Shown piece after piece: positions 1-6,236 of a stretch of DNA of 14,738 nt. The notes beneath the pieces were generated by a model, which saw only the letters and a list, made by a program, of their open reading frames with translations, had not been told where the DNA came from and did not search any database. The position numbers were made by a program, and so were the translations under genes. The stretch lies in NCBI GenBank assembly GCA_005779525.1, contig SXIZ01000219.1:1-14738 (forward strand), given 5' to 3'. The number at the start of each line of letters is the position of its first letter. The first letter of the stretch is position 1. The stretch comes from Methylococcaceae bacterium (GTDB lineage Bacteria > Pseudomonadota > Gammaproteobacteria > Methylococcales > Methylomonadaceae).

Positions 1-677
1 CCAGAGTAACTGTTCAGCATAGACACCACCACGGGCATATCGGCACCGCCGATAGCCATCACCATGTGGATACCAAACAGCAACGCGATAGCGGTCATAA
101 TTGCCAGCGGAATTAAACCCTCGCCTTGCGCGGTTTGCTGTAAAAACACCCCGCCTAAGACCAGCGCCACAATTAACAACAGTAGATTTAACCAATGCCG
201 CGCTGGAAGCAATAATGGCTTTCCGCTGATTTTTTCACTCAACTTACCAAAGGCAATCACGGAGCCGGAGAAAGTCACCGCGCCAATTAAGATGCCTAAA
301 TAAATTTCGACTTCGTGAATAGTTTTTTCGACACCTTGTAAATGATTACCCACATCGAGAAAAGTTGCATAGCCAACTAAGACCGCTGCCAAACCCACTA
401 GGCTGTGCATGATCGCGACTAATTCCGGCATTTGCGTCATTTCCACTTTAATGGCGGCGCGAGCACCTATTGCACCGCCGAAAACTAAAGCCCCTAATAA
501 CAAGGCAAAGGCATTCACACTCCCATTGAAAACCGTCGCTAAAATCGCGATAGTCATACCGAGCATACCGTAGTAATTGCCACGGCGTGCGGTTTCCTGA
601 TTACTCAGCCCACTTAAACTTAAAATGAACAGAATGGTGGCAACGATGTACGACATCGTAACAAGACTTTGAGACAT
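1..677 (-). CDS. pntB: NAD(P) transhydrogenase subunit beta, 5' part only
   Basis: This is the membrane beta subunit of proton-translocating transhydrogenase, which with PntA couples proton flow across the inner membrane to hydride transfer from NADH to NADP+. The reverse-strand frame reads without a stop from ATG at 677 to the window edge (225 codons, about half of the usual ~460). The N-terminus resembles E. coli PntB: a short start, then a membrane segment, then a conserved stretch containing KVEMTQMPELVAIMHS. Several further hydrophobic helices follow, ending at MPVVVSMLNSYSG near the edge. The C-terminal NADP-binding domain lies outside the window. Two adjacent ATGs occur at 680 and 677. 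I prefer 677 because it leaves six bases after the GGAG of the ribosome binding site, against three for 680. The gene follows pntA by about ten bases, so the two are surely co-transcribed. Confidence 0.95.
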   Translation of the reverse strand, partial: MSQSLVTMSYIVATILFILSLSGLSNQETARRGNYYGMLGMTIAILATVFNGSVNAFALLLGALVFGGAIGARAAIKVEMTQMPELVAIMHSLVGLAAVLVGYATFLDVGNHLQGVEKTIHEVEIYLGILIGAVTFSGSVIAFGKLSEKISGKPLLLPARHWLNLLLLIVALVLGGVFLQQTAQGEGLIPLAIMTAIALLFGIHMVMAIGGADMPVVVSMLNSYS

Positions 678-683
678 CATTAA

Positions 684-688
684 CTCCT
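684..688 (-). promoter_or_regulatory. pntB ribosome binding site overlapping the pntA stop codon
   Basis: On the minus strand the pntA stop TAA (690-688) runs straight into GGAG, giving TAAGGAG followed by TTAATGATG. The Shine-Dalgarno sequence therefore shares its first A with the stop codon of pntA, which suggests translational coupling of the two subunits. The spacing favours the second ATG (677) as the pntB start. Confidence 0.8.
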
Positions 689-2238
689 TATTTTCTGAAC
701 ATTTCCAGCATACGCCGAGTAACCAAAAAGCCACCAACGATATTGATGGACGCTAACAACACCGCCGCAAAGGCAATCCATGCAATATGCACATCGGGAG
801 TAGAGATCTGCACCAGGGCTCCAATCACAATAATGCCACTGATCGCGTTAGTCACACTCATCAACGGGGTATGCAGTGACGGGGTAACATTCCAAATGAC
901 TTGATACCCCACAAAACACGCCAGTACAAACACGGTAAAATGCGCCATAAAGGTGGTCGGCGCGACTGCACCAATGCCAAATAATACGGCCCCAGCGATC
1001 AGCAACGGTAATAATTGTTGTACTAAAGTGGGCGGTGCAGGCGGTGGCGCGGGAACATGGGTCGCGCTTGCCGATGCCGCTGGCTTGGCGGATAAGGTCG
1101 GGGGCGGGGGTGGCCAGGTGACTTTACCCGCCTTAATCACTGTCGCCCCCCGAATCACTTCATCTTCCATATTGACGTTTAAGATCCCGTCTTTATTGGG
1201 AGTCAGGTCAGTTAATAAATGCCGAATATTGGTCGCATATAACTGACTGGATTGATTTGCCATCCGACTGGGTAAATCGGTATAGCCAATAATCGTCACC
1301 CCGTGTTCGACTACGACTTGATCTTTTTGGGTGAGCTCAGTATTACCGCCTTGTTCCGCCGCTAAATCGACAATGACACTCCCCGCTTTCATGGATTTAA
1401 TCATGTCGGCAGTGATTAATTTGGGCGCGGGCTTACCGGGGATCAAAGCGGTGGTAATAATGATATCGACTTCTAATGCCTGTTTTGCAAACAAGGCCAT
1501 TTCTGCGGCGATAAATTCAGGCGACATAGTTTTAGCATAGCCCCCCACGCCCGTACCTTCCTCCTTGAAATCTAACAGCAAAAATTCAGCATCCATACTC
1601 TCGATTTGTTCTTTCACTTCTGGACGGGTATCAAAGGCACGTACAATGGCCCCCATACTTTTGGCCGCCCCAATTGCGGCAAGCCCCGCAACTCCGGCGC
1701 CAATGACCAGTACTTTTGCTGGGGGAATTTTGCCCGCAGCAGTAATCTGACCCGTAAAAAAGCGACCGAAATGCTGTGCCGCTTCCACGACCGCACGATA
1801 GCCACCGATATTAGCCATAGAACTTAAGGCATCCATTTTCTGTGCTCGCGACATGCGTGGCACGCTGTCCATTGCCAAAACCGTGACGGGCTTGGCGGCA
1901 AGCTTTTGCATTAACGCTTCGTTTTGCGCTGGCCAAATAAAACTGATTAAATTGGCATCGGCTTTTAATAAGTCCACTTCATCGACAGCCAAAGCGGGAT
2001 GATACTCCGGTGCTCGGACTTTAAGTATCAAATCGGATTGTTGCCATAAACTTGCGGGATCGGCAATGATCTCAACGCCAGCTTTTTGATAATCCGCATC
2101 GCTGATGTCAGCCGCCAGTCCGGCGCCGCTTTCAACTGCAACGCTAAAACCCAGTTTGATAATGTGTGCAGCGGCTTCAGGCGTGGTTGCGACGCGCCGT
2201 TCGCCGCTATGAATTTCTTTAGGGATACCTATTTTCAT
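688..2238 (-). CDS. pntA: NAD(P) transhydrogenase subunit alpha
   Basis: The 516-residue product is the alpha subunit of proton-translocating transhydrogenase. It binds NAD(H) in its cytoplasmic part and adds membrane helices at the C-terminus. The N-terminus MKIGIPKEI and the alanine dehydrogenase/PNT fold are typical. The Rossmann glycine motif GAGVAG is at residues 180-185. R128, Q133 and D136 match the conserved RQD loop. After about residue 373 comes a Pro/Ala-rich linker (374-403), then four hydrophobic segments between about 405 and 506. The length matches the undivided E. coli form (about 510), so this is not the split alpha-1/alpha-2 version seen in some alphaproteobacteria. The ATG at 2238 is preceded by GGAAG four bases upstream. 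pntB follows immediately. In a C1 oxidiser this enzyme would exchange reducing power between the NADH and NADPH pools; that role is inferred. Confidence 0.97.
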   Translation of the reverse strand: MKIGIPKEIHSGERRVATTPEAAAHIIKLGFSVAVESGAGLAADISDADYQKAGVEIIADPASLWQQSDLILKVRAPEYHPALAVDEVDLLKADANLISFIWPAQNEALMQKLAAKPVTVLAMDSVPRMSRAQKMDALSSMANIGGYRAVVEAAQHFGRFFTGQITAAGKIPPAKVLVIGAGVAGLAAIGAAKSMGAIVRAFDTRPEVKEQIESMDAEFLLLDFKEEGTGVGGYAKTMSPEFIAAEMALFAKQALEVDIIITTALIPGKPAPKLITADMIKSMKAGSVIVDLAAEQGGNTELTQKDQVVVEHGVTIIGYTDLPSRMANQSSQLYATNIRHLLTDLTPNKDGILNVNMEDEVIRGATVIKAGKVTWPPPPPTLSAKPAASASATHVPAPPPAPPTLVQQLLPLLIAGAVLFGIGAVAPTTFMAHFTVFVLACFVGYQVIWNVTPSLHTPLMSVTNAISGIIVIGALVQISTPDVHIAWIAFAAVLLASINIVGGFLVTRRMLEMFRK

Positions 2239-2622
2239 CGCGCTTCCAGTGTAAGGTGTTGAAGAGAATTACAGATGCAATCAAAATACCGAATTAAATG
2301 CCTCTGAGCATAGGAGATTCAGCTTTGCTTTTCAACCGAAATTTTGCACAGCATCACTTTAATTATTTTTTGTTATACAGTGTTAATTAACCAGTTATTG
2401 TTTTGCAGCATTAAAAATACGCTCTAACCTAGACACTAGATCTTAAATCTTAGTTCCCTACTGCAGCCCAAGTATTATCTAGCTGCTAGCACCCTAATGT
2501 CTGGGTTGCAGATGACATTTAACTTCATTCGCTGCAACAGCACTAAGCATTTTATAGTGTAAACTAACCTTAATGAGATTATTGCTTGAAACGCAGATAT
2601 TGGCATTTCAAAGGATTTTAAT
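2239..2622. other. Intergenic region between divergent pntA and GGDEF genes
   Basis: This 384-base stretch has no credible gene. It must hold promoters for pntAB (leftward) and for the response regulator operon (rightward), but I found no convincing pair of -35/-10 boxes. The middle part (about 2340-2425) is A+T rich and contains the ten-base palindrome GTTAATTAAC near 2382. The right part contains the paired inverted repeats described separately. AGGA at 2612-2615, seven bases before ATG 2623, is the ribosome binding site of the rightward gene. Confidence 0.6.
2461..2538 (+). repeat. Two inverted repeats sharing one arm (alternative stems)
   Basis: CTGCAGCCCA (2461-2470) is complementary to TGGGTTGCAG (2502-2511) over ten positions, with one G-U wobble when read as plus-strand RNA. 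The last seven bases of the second arm, GTTGCAG (2505-2511), are also perfectly complementary to CTGCAAC (2532-2538). The two stems cannot form together. This could be a leader RNA switch for the downstream GGDEF gene, or simply a set of repeated binding half-sites. Transcription of the region is not demonstrated. It does not resemble the c-di-GMP (GEMM) riboswitch consensus. Confidence 0.45.
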
Positions 2623-3579
2623 ATGGGTACCATGCAAATTTTAATAGTCGACGATAGCCGATCCATCCGAAAATTAGTTGCAGAATGTGTAGCAAACTTG
2701 GGCTATACCGCTATCCATGCGGAGACAGGTGAAGAAGCTCTAGAATACGTTAAACATCATCCCATAGACTTAATTTTGATGGATGTAGAAATGCCAGGCA
2801 TGAATGGTTTTAGTACCACCAAAGCCATACGGGATTTCAAAAAAGATGATTGGTTTCCGATTATCTTTCTCACCACCCAAACGGATGATCAATCCTATGA
2901 AAAATGCATTCTAGCGGGCGGTGACGCATTTTTAACCAAGCCGATTAATCAATTGCATTTAGGGTTACAAATTACCGCGATGGAACGCATTTACTTAATG
3001 CGTAGAAAGTTACAAGCGACCCAAAACGAACTGTTAAAACTCAACGATACTTTACGCTATCTTTCACTGTATGATCAGCTGACTGGACTCGCCAACCGAC
3101 GTTACTTTGATGACAGCCTGAAACGCGAATTTCTACTCGCACAACGCGAGAAAGCACCACTATCACTGATCATCGGTGATATTGATGATTTTAAATTGTA
3201 TAACGATACCTATGGGCATTTGGCAGGTGATGATTGCTTAAGTTCGGTGGCCACCGTGATTGCTTCGGCTTCCAAGCGCCCTACCGATTTAGCCTGCCGT
3301 TACGGTGGCGAAGAATTTACCGTGATTTTACCTAAAACCGATTTAAATGAAGCGCGCAACATTGCCGAAAAAATTCGTGACGGTTTACATCATCGCCAAA
3401 TCCCGCATAAAAGTTCACGCGTACATGACTATGTATCCATTAGTTTAGGGGCGTCAACCTATCAGGGACAATTTAAAAACTGTATGGAATTGACTAATGC
3501 GGCGGATCGCGCACTGTACCTTGCCAAAGCGAATGGACGCAACCGCGTAGAGGCGTATTTATCGAATGTTTCAAGCTAA
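2623..3579 (+). CDS. Response regulator with GGDEF domain (diguanylate cyclase)
   Basis: The 318-residue cytoplasmic protein has a receiver domain (about 4-120), a short helical linker (about 121-147) and a GGDEF domain (about 148-315). In the receiver, D10/D11, the phospho-acceptor D54 (in LILMDVEMPG), T84 and K106 are all present. The catalytic loop is GGEEF at 228-232, an active variant, and RPTD at 219-222 provides a classical RxxD inhibitory site. It is therefore expected to make c-di-GMP from two GTP when phosphorylated, with product feedback, like PleD or WspR-type enzymes with a single receiver. ATG 2623 is chosen over ATG 2632 because AGGA lies seven bases upstream. No partner kinase is adjacent. 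The stop overlaps the next gene by 14 bases, implying co-transcription with the nucleotidyltransferase and HAD genes. Confidence 0.93.
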   Translation: MGTMQILIVDDSRSIRKLVAECVANLGYTAIHAETGEEALEYVKHHPIDLILMDVEMPGMNGFSTTKAIRDFKKDDWFPIIFLTTQTDDQSYEKCILAGGDAFLTKPINQLHLGLQITAMERIYLMRRKLQATQNELLKLNDTLRYLSLYDQLTGLANRRYFDDSLKREFLLAQREKAPLSLIIGDIDDFKLYNDTYGHLAGDDCLSSVATVIASASKRPTDLACRYGGEEFTVILPKTDLNEARNIAEKIRDGLHHRQIPHKSSRVHDYVSISLGASTYQGQFKNCMELTNAADRALYLAKANGRNRVEAYLSNVSS

Positions 3580-4501
3580 GGATTTTATCGCAACCCATGA
3601 TGGCTTGGTGTTTGCGGTCATTGCTGCCGGATTAGAAGAGCAAAAAGTCTGCTGTTTTTTACGCTATGCCAACTTAGGCAACGGCTGGCAAAAACAGAAC
3701 ACCGAGCAAGCCAACCAACTATTAACCCAAAAATTCCCCCACTATCATTTCCATTCGCAGCGCATGGACGCTGATTGTCATGCGGTTCCCGTAGCTGATG
3801 TCAGCCAACACTGGCAACCTCGCCATCGCTTAGGCACATTGTTACGCTCCCCTACAGACGATCCCGTATTGCAAGATTGCATAGCCGCGGTTCGGTTATT
3901 GATCGACCACGACGTTCCACAAGATGCACTGGGCGTGACCGGATCACTATTACCCGGGTTTCAGCAAGCGAGTTCAGATATTGATTTGGTGATTTACGAT
4001 GCCGATATTTTTCAGCAAACGCGGCGCAGCATCGACAGCTTGATCGCCCAAGGTCAGTTTCAAGACCTGAGCATGCACGATTGGTTAGAAGCCTATGCGC
4101 GCCGGGGCTGCGAATTATCGTTTGCTGAATATTGCTGGCATGAAAAGCGTAAACGCAATAAATTTATCTTTCACGGGCGCAAAGTGGATATTAGCCTAGT
4201 GACGCCGTCAGTCGAGACGCAAGATCAAACATTTCGTAAACTTGGCCCACGCTGCATTCAAGCCCAAGTCCTGAACGCTGAGCAAGCGTTTCACTACCCT
4301 GCGGTCTATAGTTTAGCTTTATCTGATATTCCTCAGCTAGTCTGTTTTACGGCGACCTATAATGGACAAGCCCTTGCAGGAGAATGGATTGAAGCGGCTG
4401 GGCACCTGGAAGTCAACCACCAGGGCGAACAACGTTTAGTTGTCGGTTCCAGCCGGGAAGCACCGGGCGAATATATTAAAGTGCTGCATGCTAATGAATA
4501 A
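3566..4501 (+). CDS. Predicted nucleotidyltransferase (pol-beta superfamily)
   Basis: The 311-residue soluble protein has a central nucleotidyltransferase signature: GS at 126-127, then DID at 138-140 (the GSx10DxD pattern), with a likely third acidic ligand at D208 in KVDISLV. The N-terminal part (DFIATHDGLVFAVIAAG) and the overall layout recall a family of predicted nucleotidyltransferases common in archaea, which I associate with COG1665 from memory. The substrate is unknown. It has no transmembrane segments or repeats. The C-terminal ~60 residues read like a small beta-rich domain ending in EYIKVLHANE. The ATG at 3566 lies inside the end of the GGDEF gene, and a weak AGAGG sits 12 bases upstream, so translation is probably coupled. 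Because archaeal-type H4MPT genes follow shortly downstream, a role in the C1 cofactor pathway is possible, but this is inference from position only. Confidence 0.75.
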   Translation: MFQAKDFIATHDGLVFAVIAAGLEEQKVCCFLRYANLGNGWQKQNTEQANQLLTQKFPHYHFHSQRMDADCHAVPVADVSQHWQPRHRLGTLLRSPTDDPVLQDCIAAVRLLIDHDVPQDALGVTGSLLPGFQQASSDIDLVIYDADIFQQTRRSIDSLIAQGQFQDLSMHDWLEAYARRGCELSFAEYCWHEKRKRNKFIFHGRKVDISLVTPSVETQDQTFRKLGPRCIQAQVLNAEQAFHYPAVYSLALSDIPQLVCFTATYNGQALAGEWIEAAGHLEVNHQGEQRLVVGSSREAPGEYIKVLHANE

Positions 4502-5162
4502 TATTTTAGCGTTTAACGCCGTTATTTTTGACATGGATGGTTTACTGCTAGATACCGAAAGCACCTATATCCATGCTTGGCGTCAAGCACTGGATCACAT
4601 GAACTATGACTTACACACAGCATTTGAAGCAGAAGTCTGCGGGCTCGCCTATCCAGCTATTGCAGAATTACTCATGCAGCATTATGGAAGCGATTTTGAT
4701 TTAGCAGGTTTTGCCGCTTTAAGTAATGACTTTTGGCTGCAGCAAGCGAAATTGGACGGTATCGCAGTTAAACCGGGCGCACCTGAAGTCTTGCAGTGGT
4801 TAAATGCTAGGGAAGTCCCGTATTGTTTGGCGACCAATAGCCCGCAAGCAAAAGCAATCACCTGTTTAGAATTTGCGGGTCTGCAAGATAGCTTTGCCGT
4901 AGTTTTAGGGCGCGAACACGTCACACAGCCTAAACCTTACCCCGATATCTTTCTTAAAGCCGCTGAAATTCTGCAGTGCAACATAAATACCTGCCTGGTA
5001 TTAGAAGATTCTTACCCAGGCATCTTAGCGGCATCGCGGGCGGGGGCGCAAGCCATCTATATTCCTTCGCTGCCACGCAATTTAGCCGCTGCAAGCTTAG
5101 CGCATGCCGAGTATCCAGATTTGTTGCAATTTCTAGAAAACCTGAGCACACAATACCCTTGA
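4494..5162 (+). CDS. HAD-family hydrolase (beta-phosphoglucomutase/phosphatase-like)
   Basis: The 222-residue protein carries all four HAD motifs. These are DMDGLLLDTE (nucleophile D13 and acid/base D15), motif II T114 in LATNS, motif III K147 in QPKPYPD, and motif IV E171-D172 in VLEDSYPG. A helical cap (about 20-85) inserted after motif I marks it as subfamily I, like beta-phosphoglucomutase, GS1-type pseudouridine-5'-phosphatase and phosphoglycolate phosphatase. The substrate cannot be told from sequence. The open frame extends upstream to a TTG at 4440, but that part lies inside the preceding gene and is not HAD-like. ATG 4494, overlapping the previous stop by eight bases, gives the family's usual N-terminus; ATG 4488 is a close alternative. 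It sits between the nucleotidyltransferase and the H4MPT genes and could remove a phosphate in the same pathway (inference). Confidence 0.88.
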   Translation: MNNILAFNAVIFDMDGLLLDTESTYIHAWRQALDHMNYDLHTAFEAEVCGLAYPAIAELLMQHYGSDFDLAGFAALSNDFWLQQAKLDGIAVKPGAPEVLQWLNAREVPYCLATNSPQAKAITCLEFAGLQDSFAVVLGREHVTQPKPYPDIFLKAAEILQCNINTCLVLEDSYPGILAASRAGAQAIYIPSLPRNLAAASLAHAEYPDLLQFLENLSTQYP

Positions 5163-5177
5163 GCACCCTGAATAGGC

Positions 5178-5183
5178 TATAAT
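5178..5183 (+). promoter_or_regulatory. Possible -10 box upstream of beta-RFAP synthase
   Basis: A perfect TATAAT lies in the 55-base gap after the HAD gene, 35 bases before the TTG start of beta-RFAP synthase. No good -35 hexamer is found at 16-18 bases; TTGAGC at 5159 is too close. It may mark a second promoter for the H4MPT genes within a longer transcript, or be chance. Confidence 0.3.
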
Positions 5184-5217
5184 TCCGGCCTTACCAAAAT
5201 CTAGCATTAGTTTTATC

Positions 5218-6186
5218 TTGAAATATCAATCTACTAGCATTTCTGTAGCGGCACCCGCCCGCTTACACATGGGCTTTATCGATTTAAGCGGTTCCTTAGG
5301 ACGGCATTTTGGCAGTATTGGCGTTGCTTTAAATGAACTCCAAACCCGCATTAGCGTCAGCGCAGCCTCACACCCGGAGGTTATCGGCCCTTCAGCCGCA
5401 CGCGCACAAAAGTGTTTACGTCAATTTTGCAGTGCGTTTGGGGTGAGTGAAAATGTCAAACTCGTGATTGAATCTGCGATTCCAGAACACGTAGGCTTAG
5501 GCTCCGGCACCCAAATGGCCTTAGCGATTGGTGCTGCCCTAAACGCTTTTTATCACTTAGAGTTAAGCGTACGCGAAATTGCAGCGGTCATGGACAGGGG
5601 CTTACGTTCGGGGATTGGAATTGGGGTGTTTGAACACGGCGGTTTAGTGGTCGACGGAGGACGGGGAGAAAAAACCATTATTCCACCGCTCCTGATGCAG
5701 TTTGCCATACCTGACGACTGGCGCTTTATCCTGGTCTTTGACCAACGCGGCCAGGGACTGCATGGGCAACAAGAACTGCAAGCGTTTAGCGAACTCCCGC
5801 CCTTTCCGCGCAGTGAAGCAGAGCGCCTGTGTTATTTGCTATTGATGCAGGGCTTACCCGCCTTAGCGGAAAACGACATCACACTCTTTGGCGACAGTAT
5901 TACGCGTTTACAAAATGCGGTAGGCGAGCATTTTGCCAGCATCCAAGGCGGGGTGTTTACCAGCCAGGAAGTCGCCTTAGCGATGCATTGGTTAGCCGCG
6001 CATGGTGCGGTGGCTATCGGTCAAACCTCTTGGGGACCGACGGGCTTTTGTGCTGTGGATGGACTGGACAGCAGTGCAGCATTGCTAGAGCAAGCACGTT
6101 TACAGTTTGCCAACGAGCCGCATCTTAGTTTTATGTTGGTCAGCGCCTGTAATCGAGGCGCAACGCTCAACATGCATGCAAGTTAA
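5218..6186 (+). CDS. beta-ribofuranosylaminobenzene 5'-phosphate (beta-RFAP) synthase
   Basis: This 322-residue enzyme condenses p-aminobenzoate with phosphoribosyl pyrophosphate, releasing CO2 and pyrophosphate. It is the first committed step in making the H4MPT arm in archaea and methylotrophic bacteria. The fold is GHMP-kinase related. The N-terminal APARLHMGFIDLSGSLGRHFGS (residues 12-33) is family-typical, the GHMP glycine loop GLGSGTQ is at 93-99, and RSGIGIGVFEHGGLVVDGG (130-148) is another conserved block. The length matches bacterial homologues. The start is TTG 5218: no ATG or GTG exists between it and the in-frame stop at 5173, and the first internal ATG would remove the conserved N-terminus. 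No clear ribosome binding site is visible, so translation may be weak. The ATP-grasp/Mch frame follows within 51 bases and probably shares its transcript. Confidence 0.93.
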   Translation: MKYQSTSISVAAPARLHMGFIDLSGSLGRHFGSIGVALNELQTRISVSAASHPEVIGPSAARAQKCLRQFCSAFGVSENVKLVIESAIPEHVGLGSGTQMALAIGAALNAFYHLELSVREIAAVMDRGLRSGIGIGVFEHGGLVVDGGRGEKTIIPPLLMQFAIPDDWRFILVFDQRGQGLHGQQELQAFSELPPFPRSEAERLCYLLLMQGLPALAENDITLFGDSITRLQNAVGEHFASIQGGVFTSQEVALAMHWLAAHGAVAIGQTSWGPTGFCAVDGLDSSAALLEQARLQFANEPHLSFMLVSACNRGATLNMHAS

Positions 6187-6194
6187 GCGAGTAA

Positions 6195-6236
6195 GCCATT
6201 CACTCTTACCTGCTGATTGTCGCCAACTCTGGACGT
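6195..6236 (+). other. Likely N-terminal coding extension of the ATP-grasp/Mch protein
   Basis: Upstream of ATG 6237 the same frame stays open back to the stop TAA at 6192-6194 and encodes AIHSYLLIVANSGR, which joins to MLAQAARQSG. A hydrophobic strand followed by NSGRMLAQAA looks like the first beta strand and turn of a pre-ATP-grasp domain, so ATG 6237 probably lies inside the real protein. No ATG, GTG or TTG exists in this stretch. Candidate starts are ATT 6198 (with GCGAG about six bases before it), CTG 6210, CTG 6213 and ATT 6216. Confidence 0.55.

Noticed and set aside
374..403. Pro/Ala-rich insertion in PntA as a frameshift or foreign insertion (positions given as residues of PntA, about 1030-1119 in the window)
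   Set aside because: A variable proline-rich linker between the NAD-binding and membrane domains is normal in PntA, and the frame is intact on both sides.
953..1246. 97-codon plus-strand frame with Gly/Ala-rich sequence
   Set aside because: It is antisense to the Pro/Ala-rich linker of PntA, which explains the composition.
2380..2622. c-di-GMP (GEMM) riboswitch upstream of the GGDEF gene
   Set aside because: The conserved GEMM core and tetraloop-receptor elements are not present; only generic competing stems were found.
4440..4493. Upstream TTG start of the HAD gene
   Set aside because: It would overlap the nucleotidyltransferase gene by about 60 bases and add residues before the conserved HAD N-terminus; ATG 4494 fits the family.
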